Of a stretch of DNA of 64,000 nt, positions 51,569 through 61,100 are shown in pieces; the first letter of the stretch is position 1, and each line of letters opens with the position of its first letter. Source of the DNA: Sediminihaliea albiluteola (lineage in GTDB: Bacteria; Pseudomonadota; Gammaproteobacteria; Pseudomonadales; Halieaceae); NCBI RefSeq assembly GCF_014077625.1, contig NZ_JACFXU010000018.1, positions 1-64,000 on the forward strand, read 5' to 3'. The notes beneath the pieces are model-generated. The model did no database searches, was not told the DNA's origin, and was given only the letters and a program-made list of their open reading frames with translations. The translations under genes were made by a program, and so were the position numbers.

Positions 51569-52924
51569 ATGAACGAGCATCAGGCCGACGATTTGGCCAG
51601 ATTTATGGGGGGCGTTAAGCGTCGCAACCCTGGAGAAACTGAGTTTCACCAGGCGGTACACGAAGTGGCGATGGACATCATTCCCTACATAGCTGATAAG
51701 CCGGTTTACAAAGAACTGAAAATCCTCGAGCGCATGACAGAACCTGATCGCATTGTGTCATTCAGGGTTGTGTGGCAGGACGACAGCGGTGCTATTCGAG
51801 TGAACCGTGGCTATCGTGTGCAGCAGAATAACGCCATTGGGCCCTACAAGGGCGGTATACGTTTTCACCCTACGGTGACTCAGTCGGTGTTGAAGTTCCT
51901 CGCTTTTGAGCAGGTCTTTAAAAACAGTCTGACCAGCCTGCCATTAGGCGGCGGTAAAGGTGGCTCGGACTTTAACCCCAAGGGTAAGTCTGACCTTGAG
52001 GTCATGCGTTTTTGCCAGGCTTTCATGACTGAGCTGGCCAAGCACATTGGCCCAGACACCGACGTCCCCGCGGGTGATATTGGTGTGGGTTCACGTGAAG
52101 TGGGCTATATGTTTGGCCAATACAAGCGTCTAGCTAACCGTTTTGAGGGCGTGTTGACTGGTAAAGCCTTGGAATTTGGCGGTAGCCGTATTCGCACCGA
52201 AGCCACGGGTTACGGTGTGGTCTACATGGTAGACGAGATGCTGAAGAAGCACGGCGAGAGCATTGATGGCCGCACCTGCGTGGTGTCTGGCTCCGGTAAT
52301 GTGGCCACTTACTGTGCAGAAAAGCTGATTGATATGGGCGGCAAGGTCGTCACCTTGTCCGATTCCTGCGGCTTTATTCACTACCCTAATGGTCTGACCC
52401 ATGAGCACTTGCACTGGGTGATGGACCTGAAAAATAGGCGCCGTGGCCGCATTGAGGAATTCACCAAAGAGTTTGGTGGGGAATATTATGCCGACCGCAG
52501 CCCCTGGGGCATTAAGTGTAGCTTGGCCTTCCCTTGTGCGACTCAGAATGAGATCACTAGTGAAGATGCCAAACTGCTGATCAATAATGGCTGTCGCGCC
52601 ATCTCTGAAGGCGCCAACATGCCGACAACCCCCGAGGCAATCAAAGTCATTCAGGGTTGTGATTACTTGCTACATGCACCTTCCAAGGCGGCTAACGCTG
52701 GCGGTGTTGCAGTATCAGGCTTGGAAATGAGTCAGAACAGCGCACGCTTGCAATGGTCGCGCGAAGAAGTGGATGATCGCCTGCGTACCATTATCCGTGG
52801 TATTCACGATCAGTGCGTGGAGTTTGGCTCCGACGCAAACAACCATGTGGATTACTTCAAAGGCGCCAACATCGCTGGCTTCAACAAAGTGGCATCAGCC
52901 ATGATGGCCTACGGCGTGATGTAG
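51569..52924 (+). CDS. gdhA: NADP-type glutamate dehydrogenase
   Basis: Assimilatory enzyme making glutamate from 2-oxoglutarate and ammonium. It has 451 residues, the hexameric short form. Motifs: GPYKGGIRFHPTVTQSVLK, LPLGGGKGGSDFNPKGKS with the catalytic Lys, and DTDVPAGDIGVGSREVGYMFG. GAGGAG lies 5 bases before the ATG. Its 3' flank starts a structured leader for the next gene. Confidence 0.97.
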   Translation: MNEHQADDLARFMGGVKRRNPGETEFHQAVHEVAMDIIPYIADKPVYKELKILERMTEPDRIVSFRVVWQDDSGAIRVNRGYRVQQNNAIGPYKGGIRFHPTVTQSVLKFLAFEQVFKNSLTSLPLGGGKGGSDFNPKGKSDLEVMRFCQAFMTELAKHIGPDTDVPAGDIGVGSREVGYMFGQYKRLANRFEGVLTGKALEFGGSRIRTEATGYGVVYMVDEMLKKHGESIDGRTCVVSGSGNVATYCAEKLIDMGGKVVTLSDSCGFIHYPNGLTHEHLHWVMDLKNRRRGRIEEFTKEFGGEYYADRSPWGIKCSLAFPCATQNEITSEDAKLLINNGCRAISEGANMPTTPEAIKVIQGCDYLLHAPSKAANAGGVAVSGLEMSQNSARLQWSREEVDDRLRTIIRGIHDQCVEFGSDANNHVDYFKGANIAGFNKVASAMMAYGVM

Positions 52925-52931
52925 CCTCTAT

Positions 52932-52999
52932 CAGTCCCCAGCTGCAAAGGCAGCTCGAGAAGGGCATACTGAACCTTGTGTTCGTAGCCTTGGGGACTG
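52932..52999 (+). promoter_or_regulatory. Inverted repeat that can cover the ribosome site of the molybdoenzyme gene
   Basis: CAGTCCCCA (52932-52940) and TGGGGACTG (52991-52999) are perfect reverse complements 50 bases apart. Between them AGCTGC (52940-52945) and GCAGCT (52950-52955) form a small hairpin. The right arm contains GGGGA (52992-52996), which is the probable ribosome site for the ATG at 53003. Folding of the arms would hide it. No T run follows, so it is not an obvious terminator. Confidence 0.55.
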
Positions 53000-53002
53000 G
53001 TG

Positions 53003-55288
53003 ATGAGTAATCAGCAAGACAAACCTGAACAAACAGCATACTCCGGCTCTGCCGGAGGCTGGCCCGCACTGCGTGAAGTGGTGCGCCACCTGCGCGAGCA
53101 GGAAGTGCTGATGAAAGGCAACAAAACCCTGATGCGCGCTAATCAGCCCCAGGGTTTTGATTGTCCAGGTTGTGCTTGGCCCGATCCCAAGCACACTTCA
53201 TCTTTTGAGTTTTGTGAAAACGGTGCCAAAGCCGTGGCGGCTGAAGCCACAGCTAAGCGGGCCTCGCCGGACTTATTTAGTCAGTACACGGTGACCGAAA
53301 TGCTCGCTGCTGGTGAGGATCACTGGCTGGAGTCCCACGGCCGTCTCACCCACCCGATGCGCTACGATGCCGCCACTGACAAATACCTCGAAACCACCTG
53401 GGCTGATGCCTTTGCTTTAATTGCCGAGCACCTAGGCAAGCTGGATAACCCCAATCAGGCCGAATTTTATACCTCAGGCCGCACCAGCAACGAAGCCGCC
53501 TTCCTCTACCAGCTCTTTGTGCGCGAGTTTGGCACTAATAACTTCCCCGATTGCTCCAATATGTGCCACGAAGCCACCTCCGTGGGCCTGCCGCAATCTA
53601 TTGGCGTGGGTAAAGGCACCGTACTGCTGGAAGATTTTGAACACTGCGATCTGATTATTTCCGTGGGTCACAACCCAGCGACAAACCACCCGCGCATGTT
53701 GCGAACCCTTGAAGAAGCGGTCAACCGCGGTGCCCGTTTGATGGTCTTCAACCCGTTGCGGGAGCGGGGTTTGGAGCGTTACACCGACCCGCAGAATATT
53801 AAGCAAATGGCGACTATCGCCTCTACGGTGCTGGCTACCCAGTACTATCAGGTAAAAATTGGCGGTGATATTGCCGCCCTAAAAGGCATGATGAAGTGCC
53901 TTGCCGAACGCGAGGCCGCGGCGCCGGGCAGCGTATTTGATCAGGACTTTATCGCTGAACACACCACCGGTATTGAGCAGCTACTGGCCGACCTTGAGGC
54001 GACTTCTTGGCAGGATATTGAGCAGGTCAGTGGACTTTCACGGCAAGCCTTGGAGGAGGCAGCCGGGCATTACGCGCGCGCCAAATCCACCATTATCTGT
54101 TACGGCATGGGGCTGACTCAGCACTATACCGGCACCCAAAACGTGCAGCAGTTGGCTAACCTATTACTATTGCGCGGCAATATCGGCCGCCTTGGGGCCG
54201 GTATCTGCCCGGTGCGCGGGCACTCTAACGTACAGGGCGATCGCACGGTGGGCATCGCCGAGCGCCCGCCCAAAGAGCTGCTGGATAGGATTGAGCAGCA
54301 CTGTGGTTTTAATCCACCACGGGAGCACGGTCACACCGTAACCGAAGCGCTTAAAGCCATGTACGAAGGCCAGAGCAAAGTGTTCATCGGCATGGGCGGC
54401 AATGTCGCGCGTGCCGCACAAGATCTCAACTTTACCGCCCAAGCCTTTCGCAACTGTGACTTGAGCGTGTGGATACTCACCAAACCCAATATGTCGACCC
54501 TAATTCACGGCAAGTCAGCGCTGATCCTGCCGGCACTGGGCCGCACTGAGCGCGATCTGCAAAATGGCCTGCTGCAATCGATCACCGTGGAGGACTCGAT
54601 GTCCATGGTGCATGCTTCGGTGGGCATGAACGAGCCCGCCTCAGAACACTGCCGTTCAGAAACTTGGATCGTAGGTGAAATGGCTAAAGCCGTATTGCCC
54701 AATAGCGTGATCAATTGGGATGAGCTGGTCGCAGACAACAACGCCATCCGTGATTTAATCGCTAAAGTGGTGCCTAGTTTTGACAACTACAATCAGCGCT
54801 TACAGGAGCCTGGTGGCTTTTATCTTGGCAACACGGCGCGTGAAAGGCAGTGGCATACGCCTGAAGGGAAAGCCGTTTTTAAGGTCTGCCCACAGTTACA
54901 GCATGAGCTACTGGCGCCGCGTGATGGCCAGCTGACCCTCACCACTGCGCGGGCACACGATCAGTACAACACCACGGTGTACTCCATGAACGACCGTTAT
55001 CGCGGGATTAAAAACCGTCGCGATGTGGTCTTCCTCAACACCGATGACATGTTAGCCCGCGGAATTGCCAGCGGTGACCGAGTGGATGTGCGCACCGTAT
55101 TTGAGGGCCCTGAGGACTATGTGCTGCGTGACTTAGAAGCGGTGGGCTTTGACCTGCCAAGCGGCTGTGCCATGGCCTACTTCCCGGAAGCCAACGCCTT
55201 AGTGCCCTGGTCGCACTACGACCCCGCCAGCTTTGTGGCGTCTTACAAGTCCATTCCTGTGACTGTGAGCCTGAGTGAGAGTAGCTAG
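53003..55288 (+). CDS. FdhF/YdeP-family molybdopterin oxidoreductase
   Basis: Molybdenum or tungsten bis-MGD enzyme related to formate dehydrogenase H and the E. coli acid-resistance protein YdeP, 761 residues. The N-terminus has only CPGC (Cys54, Cys57) rather than a full [4Fe-4S] cluster motif with four cysteines. The catalytic subunit domains follow, with NMCHEATSVGL in the active-site region and the C-terminal cofactor-binding domain (TTARAHDQYNTTVYSMNDRY). Usually such genes sit beside fdhD, which is absent here. moaB and moeA at 23 kb make part of the cofactor. Confidence 0.9.
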   Translation: MSNQQDKPEQTAYSGSAGGWPALREVVRHLREQEVLMKGNKTLMRANQPQGFDCPGCAWPDPKHTSSFEFCENGAKAVAAEATAKRASPDLFSQYTVTEMLAAGEDHWLESHGRLTHPMRYDAATDKYLETTWADAFALIAEHLGKLDNPNQAEFYTSGRTSNEAAFLYQLFVREFGTNNFPDCSNMCHEATSVGLPQSIGVGKGTVLLEDFEHCDLIISVGHNPATNHPRMLRTLEEAVNRGARLMVFNPLRERGLERYTDPQNIKQMATIASTVLATQYYQVKIGGDIAALKGMMKCLAEREAAAPGSVFDQDFIAEHTTGIEQLLADLEATSWQDIEQVSGLSRQALEEAAGHYARAKSTIICYGMGLTQHYTGTQNVQQLANLLLLRGNIGRLGAGICPVRGHSNVQGDRTVGIAERPPKELLDRIEQHCGFNPPREHGHTVTEALKAMYEGQSKVFIGMGGNVARAAQDLNFTAQAFRNCDLSVWILTKPNMSTLIHGKSALILPALGRTERDLQNGLLQSITVEDSMSMVHASVGMNEPASEHCRSETWIVGEMAKAVLPNSVINWDELVADNNAIRDLIAKVVPSFDNYNQRLQEPGGFYLGNTARERQWHTPEGKAVFKVCPQLQHELLAPRDGQLTLTTARAHDQYNTTVYSMNDRYRGIKNRRDVVFLNTDDMLARGIASGDRVDVRTVFEGPEDYVLRDLEAVGFDLPSGCAMAYFPEANALVPWSHYDPASFVASYKSIPVTVSLSESS

Positions 55289-56487
55289 CTAGCCTTCGCT
55301 TTAGTCAGTGCGGCCCGGCGGCGCGACCACAGCATGCAGCTAACACTGCCGATCGCGCAGGCTGCAATGCAAGAGACCACACTGAGCAGGGATTCGGGCA
55401 GTAAGTTACTCAAGGCACTGGCCAGTCCGCCCAGCCCAAACTGGGCGGTGCCCATCACTGCCGAGGCAGAGGCTGAGCTGCGAGGGAAGTACTCCAAATA
55501 ACTCGCCATAATATTAGGGCTGATCGCCCCTAAGGTGCCGGCGTAGAGCATCATCGCTGGTAAAAAGCCCCACACCGACCAATCAAACAGCGCCGCGCAG
55601 AGCAACAGCAGCCCAGCGCTGGACTGTGCACAGGTTGCCACAAACTTAATCTGTGCAGGTTGATAGCGGTTTAACAGCAGGCGGTTGAGCAAGTTGCAGC
55701 TAAACATTGCGAAAATATTGCAGGCAAAGAGGAAGGTGAACATTCCCCGGGATTGCCCAAAGTGTCCTTGGTAAATAAATGAGGCGTAGGTGACGAACAT
55801 GATCAAGCCGCCAAAGGAGGCCGCTTGCCAGAAAATATAGGGCAGGGCAGCGGGCATTTTCAGCACGCCGATGTAGCGCTGCATGACACTGACGCCATCC
55901 GGGCTGAGTTTGTGGCTCCGTGGCCCGCGAAACACCGTTAGCCAGAGTAAAGGCAGCAGGCACAGGGCATAACTACCCAGCGCAATAAAGACCAGGCCCC
56001 AGTCCCCGACCTCCAACAAAGCAGCGCCAATAGCCGGCGCGATCGCTGGGGCAATAATCGACACCAGACCGATCATCGAGAACATCTTGGCAGCTTGCAG
56101 CCCATCCACCCGGTCGCGCACCAGAGCGGGGATAGATACCCCGGTCCAACCGCCGCCAATGGACTGTAGCAGACGGCCCAATAGCAGCATTTCTATACTC
56201 TCAACCTGAGACAGAAAAAAGCTCGCCGCCGAGAAAACACACAAGCCCGTGACCAAAACCCGCCGTCGACCATAGCGGTCCGATAGCGCGCCGCCACTGA
56301 GCTGGCCAATAGAAAAGCCCATCAAGTAAATAGAAATACTCAAAGAGACCTGGTGGATCGTCACGCCCAGTGATTCAGCAATCAGCGGAAATGCCGGCAA
56401 ATAGGTGTCGATAGCAAATGGCCCCAGCATCATAGTGAAGCCAAGAGCAAAAACCACTGCCAGAGATATGCTGTTTGTAGAGTTCAT
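55285..56487 (-). CDS. Multidrug exporter of the Bcr/CflA family
   Basis: Proton-driven MFS exporter of 400 residues with twelve predicted helices. Motif A is GGALSDRYGRRRVLV between helices 2 and 3, and DTYLPAFP marks the first helix as in Bcr. The ATG at 56487 is preferred over the GTG next to it. Its end overlaps the converging molybdoenzyme gene by 4 bp. It is the last core-like gene before the AT-rich defence block. Confidence 0.9.
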   Translation of the reverse strand: MNSTNSISLAVVFALGFTMMLGPFAIDTYLPAFPLIAESLGVTIHQVSLSISIYLMGFSIGQLSGGALSDRYGRRRVLVTGLCVFSAASFFLSQVESIEMLLLGRLLQSIGGGWTGVSIPALVRDRVDGLQAAKMFSMIGLVSIIAPAIAPAIGAALLEVGDWGLVFIALGSYALCLLPLLWLTVFRGPRSHKLSPDGVSVMQRYIGVLKMPAALPYIFWQAASFGGLIMFVTYASFIYQGHFGQSRGMFTFLFACNIFAMFSCNLLNRLLLNRYQPAQIKFVATCAQSSAGLLLLCAALFDWSVWGFLPAMMLYAGTLGAISPNIMASYLEYFPRSSASASAVMGTAQFGLGGLASALSNLLPESLLSVVSCIAACAIGSVSCMLWSRRRAALTKAKAS

Positions 56488-56927
56488 CACACCAGACGTC
56501 AGAATTAAGCAGGACTATTCTTACAGAAATGGCCTGGCTTCGAAATGATCATTAGCAAAGGGAAGATATTAATCTCGCTGGGTTAATCTTATAGTTCTTG
56601 TTCGGTTGCCTATCGAAAACCTGTCAGTAGCTTAGCTAATAAGTCAAAATAGCTAAATCTCCAGCTAACAGCAGGCTTTATAGAGCTAAGTTGAAGGTTT
56701 TTAAAGAGGAGAGGGGTGGTTGCGACAGCTTTGACTCTTCTTTTGGTTTTATGGCAAAGACTGAATAAAGACTATAAGTCTTTGGTTGTAAGGGCTGATG
56801 CTGGCTATGGTATTGGGGCATTTTGATATCTGGCAGCGACAGTAATTAGGTGGTATTGGTTGTCAGAGCCTAACTATGATTTACCTCATAACAGAGCATT
56901 GTCGCAAAATCTGAAAATGCACTGCTA
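56488..56927. other. AT-rich gap at the left edge of the defence block
   Basis: About 440 bases with no credible gene. The composition drops to AT-rich within a short distance of the Bcr/CflA gene. Four copies of AGCTAA start at 56634, 56651, 56663 and 56684 with uneven spacing; I see no tRNA end, direct-repeat pair or integrase that would mark an integration site. The Bcr/CflA promoter must lie at its left end. Confidence 0.5.
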
Positions 56928-56947
56928 AGCTGTATGTATCTACAGTA
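56928..56947. promoter_or_regulatory. LexA-type SOS box upstream of the Ssp operon
   Basis: The 20-base site AGCTGTATGTATCTACAGTA has CTGT-N8-ACAG and matches the gammaproteobacterial LexA consensus at 16 of 20 bases; the inner bases alternate T and A as in the recA operator. It lies just before the putative -10 of the operon, the usual repressor position. Whether the host LexA binds it has not been shown. Confidence 0.7.
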
Positions 56948-56952
56948 TCTTG

Positions 56953-56961
56953 TGGTATTTT
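56953..56961 (+). promoter_or_regulatory. Extended -10 promoter core of the Ssp operon
   Basis: TGG followed by TATTTT (56956-56961) reads as an extended -10 element. No good -35 is seen; the LexA box covers that area. The start of transcription would be near 56968, inside the inverted repeat, with about 25 bases before the first ATG. Confidence 0.4.
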
Positions 56962-56980
56962 ATGTTATGTCACATAACAT
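56962..56980. promoter_or_regulatory. Perfect 19-bp inverted repeat, probable operator
   Basis: ATGTTATG-TCA-CATAACAT, exact arms of eight bases around a three-base centre. It covers the predicted transcription start and ends 12 bases before the ATG of a ribbon-helix-helix protein gene, so autoregulation by that protein is the simplest reading. Confidence 0.65.
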
Positions 56981-56992
56981 GAGTGCGTTTGG

Positions 56993-57190
56993 ATGAGTAT
57001 TGGAGCGAGCGGGCGAATAGTTGTTGAAATTGACCCTAGTCTGAAGCAAGAGCTTCACGCAGCACTTCGCCAAGAAGGGCTGAACCTTAAGTCATGGTTT
57101 CTTGATAATGCAGAGAAATATCTAGCTAATAAAGGGTTGTCAGAGGTTGCAGATAAAGACGCTGAAGAGCACATCAGGGGGCTCGAGTGA
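56993..57190 (+). CDS. Ribbon-helix-helix (Arc/MetJ-like) small protein
   Basis: A 65-residue protein with the pattern of a ribbon-helix-helix DNA binder: strand RIVVEI at residues 8-13, first helix about 15-27 (PSLKQELHAALRQ), short turn and second helix about 31-45 (LKSWFLDNAEKYLAN), then an acidic tail. It is the first gene of the operon, with a palindrome directly upstream, and overlaps the next gene (GTGA). Probably the autoregulator of the defence operon; direct homology to a named regulator was not recognised. Confidence 0.7.
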   Translation: MSIGASGRIVVEIDPSLKQELHAALRQEGLNLKSWFLDNAEKYLANKGLSEVADKDAEEHIRGLE

Positions 57191-58110
57191 GATTTTATAG
57201 AGATAAAGTATCCTTTGGTCGCCACCAGACATTTTCTGTTCGTTATGGTTGGTTGTCGAAAGGGTTCCAAGCATTAAAGCGCAATCCATCAATTTTAAAA
57301 TCAGAAGAGGCTATTGCTGAACTGGGCGTAGGAAAAAACATGGTGGAGTCGATCAGCTATTGGCTTCGCGCGTTCCAGTTGATTGAACCCAACTCGAGTA
57401 AGCCAACAGAGCTTGGGAATAAAATTTTTAGTACTAATAAAGGGTTTGACCCATATCTAGAAGATGAAGCGACTATATGGTTACTTCATTGGCTGTTGGT
57501 AAGCAATCCTGAGCAGGCAACAGCTTGGTACTGGTTTTTTAATCGATACCATAAACCTGAGTTTACAGGACTTGAGCTGGTAACTGCGCTAAATGATTTT
57601 GTGACAGATCAAGTGAAAGACGTGCGAAGGCCAGCGATGAGCACCTTAAAAAGTGATGCGACTCTTATTCCTCGTATGTATACACAAAGTAAACTGCATA
57701 AACACATGCCCATAGAGGAAGCGTTGGATTCACCACTTGCACAGTTAAGGCTAATTACAGTAATGGCAGGAGAGAGAGGCTTCCAATCAAAACCTGCACC
57801 CCGCCCTGGACTGCCGACAGGTATTCTTGGTTATGCGATTACAGAGATCTTTCGAGACCGAGAAACAGATGTAATTCCAATAGAAGATCTAATGTATAGT
57901 CGGGATGTTTTTCCGGCCCCAGGCGCTGTTTTCAGAATGACAGAAATGGACTTAATTACAAAATTAGAAAACCTAACGGAATATTTGCCTGGTGTGTATC
58001 AAATTAACGAAACGGCGGGAATGCATCAGCTCTTTCAAATGCGAAAAGTTGAGCCGATGGAGTATGTGGAGAGCCACTATGCCAGCTTTGAAAGGGGAGA
58101 GGTGGCATGA
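57187..58110 (+). CDS. sspB: DUF4007 protein, SspB-type phosphorothioation component
   Basis: A 307-residue protein with the DUF4007 start pattern HQTFSVRYGWLSKGF at 13-27. In the Ssp single-strand phosphorothioation system the DUF4007 protein SspB is reported to be the DNA nickase. The next two genes encode the expected SspC and SspD types, in the same order. GTG start inside the stop of the small regulator gene (GTGA), and its stop overlaps sspC (ATGA), so the genes are tightly coupled. Codon use is AT-rich compared with the ribosomal genes. Confidence 0.78.
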   Translation: MRFYRDKVSFGRHQTFSVRYGWLSKGFQALKRNPSILKSEEAIAELGVGKNMVESISYWLRAFQLIEPNSSKPTELGNKIFSTNKGFDPYLEDEATIWLLHWLLVSNPEQATAWYWFFNRYHKPEFTGLELVTALNDFVTDQVKDVRRPAMSTLKSDATLIPRMYTQSKLHKHMPIEEALDSPLAQLRLITVMAGERGFQSKPAPRPGLPTGILGYAITEIFRDRETDVIPIEDLMYSRDVFPAPGAVFRMTEMDLITKLENLTEYLPGVYQINETAGMHQLFQMRKVEPMEYVESHYASFERGEVA

Positions 58111-61100
58111 GTCTCTCTGAACAGATAAAGGTCAACACGCATTATACTCGGTCAGTTAATTTAGAGAGAGATAGCTCCTCAGCTGAAGTTCTAAAGGCAT
58201 ATATACCTACATCAAGAACCCTTAGAACTTTAGAGAGAGTGTCTGTATCGCTTGACGAGGATCAGGCTCCCCGTGCTTGGTCTTTGATTGGCCCGTATGG
58301 CTCAGGAAAGTCTTCATTTTCGGTGTTTTTATCAGACCTACTGGCTAAGCCAATTGAGGCATCTACAAGTATTGCTCAAGAAAAACTAGAGTCAGTAGAC
58401 CCGAGGCTAAGTGAAGTTTTTGACAAGCATCTTGCAGGTTCAAGTGGGATGCTAAAAGTACTAGTTACAGGCTCGCCAGAGCCTATGGCTAGAAGGCTAC
58501 TTGTCGGGTTTGAACAGGCTGTAACGAAGGTTTGGGCTGGTAAACGAGGAAAACGTCCAGCTATATTTGCACAGCTTAGTGCACTTCTTTCTGATGACGA
58601 AATAAGTGTATCAGAGACTTTAGAGTTTATCGGTGCTCTGCAACTAACGTTGCAGAAAGAGGGGTACAAGGGTGTAGTACTTATCATTGATGAGCTAGGT
58701 AAGTTTTTAGAGTATGAAGCAAGGCATTATGGTGCAAATGATATATATCTTCTTCAAGCGCTAGCTGAACATGCCTGTAAAGGTCATCCATGTAATTTAT
58801 TTTTATTCGTAATGCTCCACCAATCATTTGAACAATATGCAAAAGGTTTAGGTGAAAGCTTAAAGAATGAATGGTCTAAGGTTCAAGGACGCTTCGAAGA
58901 AGTGCCGTTTATTGAATCTCCAGAACAAGTACTAAGGGTGGTCGGAAGTGCATTTCAGCATGATTTTTCTAAGCCTGATAAAAAGTTAATAAGAGAATAC
59001 TTAAATTTTTCAGTACCGACTCTTATAGAGCAAGGTGCTCTTCCTTCGGGTTTAAAAAAGAGGGAGGCGATTAACCTATTTGAATCATGTTATCCGTTAC
59101 ACCCGATAAGCGCTTTAATACTTCCCGTACTATGCCAAAAAGTTGCGCAAAACGAACGAACACTGTTTAGTTACTTAGGTAGTCATGAAGAGTTTGGTCT
59201 TGCAGATATGATATCGAGGCTTGAGTCAGTCAACGATTGGGTTAAGCCTCATCATATTTTCGATTATTTTATTAGTAATCAATCCGCTGCTTTGAGTGAT
59301 TATGCGACACACCGTCGCTGGGCTGAAGTGGTAACAGCCTTAGAGCGAATGGGGGATGCATCAGATTCTGATGTGGCCTTGCTTAAAACGATAGGCTTAC
59401 TCAATATCATCGGTGCCAAGGGAGGATTAAAAGCTTCTAAAAGTATCTTGAGCTTATGTATGAGCTCCAGAGGGCTGTTAGATACGGGTTTGAAGAATCT
59501 CCAGACAAGCTCGGTAATAACTTACAGAAGGTTTAGCGGTGAATATCGAGTATGGCAGGGTAGTGATTTCGACTTAGAGGAGTCATTGCAAGAAGGGCTA
59601 AATCACTTAGGTGAGTTTGAGTTAGCAGAAGTCCTGAATGAGCAGTACTCGTTACAGCCAATAGTTGCTAGACGCTATACTATTCGAAATGGCGCACTAC
59701 GTTATTTTACGCCTCTATTTGTGGACGCCAAAAGTTATAAATCAACAGCAGAAAAATCTGACCAGCCTAGATTAATTCTTTTTTTGGCAGCTGCACAAGA
59801 CGATGAAAAAATCTTCTTTGATAAAGTAGTAAAGCACTTTTCAGAACTTGATGTTCTAGCAATATGCAAAAACGGATCTCAACTACGAGAGGCAACAGCG
59901 GAAGTGGTTGCCCTGCGTTATGTTGGTGAAACAAAGCAGGAGCTTAGTAACGATCCAGTCGCCAAAAGAGAATTTGAAGATAGGCTTACAGCAGCTGAGA
60001 GTGCTCAAGAGAATGTGTTGAGTGATATTCTAGAAGCGCCACATGAAAGTCATTGGTACCACAAAGCTATAAGGTTAGAGGTCGCTAATAAGCGTGAATT
60101 TCAGGAAAGTCTATCTAATGTTCTTTCGAAAGTGTATGAGAAAGCACCAGAAGTTCATAATGAACTGGTGAACCGAGATAAACCAACGCCTCAAGCTAAT
60201 GCCGCTAGAATAAAACTACTCCATGCGATGCTGTCATCCTCGGAAAAGGCGGATCTAGGAATAGAGAAGTTTCCACCGGAAAAGGCCATCTATAGGTCAG
60301 TTGTTGCTGCGACAGGTTTGCATAAAGAGCTTAGCCTAAATGAGTGGGCATTTGCCGATCCAGAAAAAGGGACAGCTTTTTATTATGTATGGCAGCGGAT
60401 AGAAAAGTTCCTGGAAAGTACAGAAGAGTCACCTCGTTCCTTTGCTGAGTTAAACGCGGAGTTGATGGCGCCACCGTATGGAGTTAAAGCTGGGCTTTTA
60501 CCAATACTTTATGTGGCGGTTTACTGCACTAAGCAACAAGAGTTGGCGATCTACGAAAATAGGCAGTACAGGCCTGTTTTTACGGCGGATATGCTTGATA
60601 GATTCGTGAAGCGGCCAGATGATTTTACCTTTCAAAGATTTAGAATTGTTGGTTTGCGAGCGTCAATATATGAAGAATATAAAAAACTATTTACTGACGG
60701 TAAAGAAAAAACTGTAGTGCAGTTAGTTAGGCCATTAGCCAACCTAATCAATGGGTTAGAGGAATATACATTAAAAACAAAGAGTAATGTAATTTCTAAC
60801 AAAGCAAAGAAAGTTAGAGATGCATTTAAACTGTCACAATCTCCAGAAAAATTATTATTTGAAGATCTTCCAAAAGTGCTTGGCTATTCAGAAGAAATAG
60901 AAGATAAGGAAGGGTCCCTGGAGGGATTTTCTGCTGAACTGACTGAGCGATTGAAAGAGCTGAGATATGCTTATTCAAATATGCGTAAACAGTTTCAGAA
61001 GCTTTTGTCGCAAGCATTTAACATGAGTGACACGCTTTCATTGCTCGAATTAAGGCAAGAAGTGATTAAGCGCTATGAGGGGCTTGAGCAATACACAGTA

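Noticed and set aside
56630-56690. Four AGCTAA copies as a possible CRISPR or iteron array
   Set aside because: Copies are only six bases long with spacings of 17, 12 and 21; no repeat-spacer structure.
56979-56996. Five-codon frame ATG AGT GCG TTT GGA TGA just before the small regulator gene
   Set aside because: Starts inside the palindrome near the predicted transcript start and has no ribosome site; likely chance.
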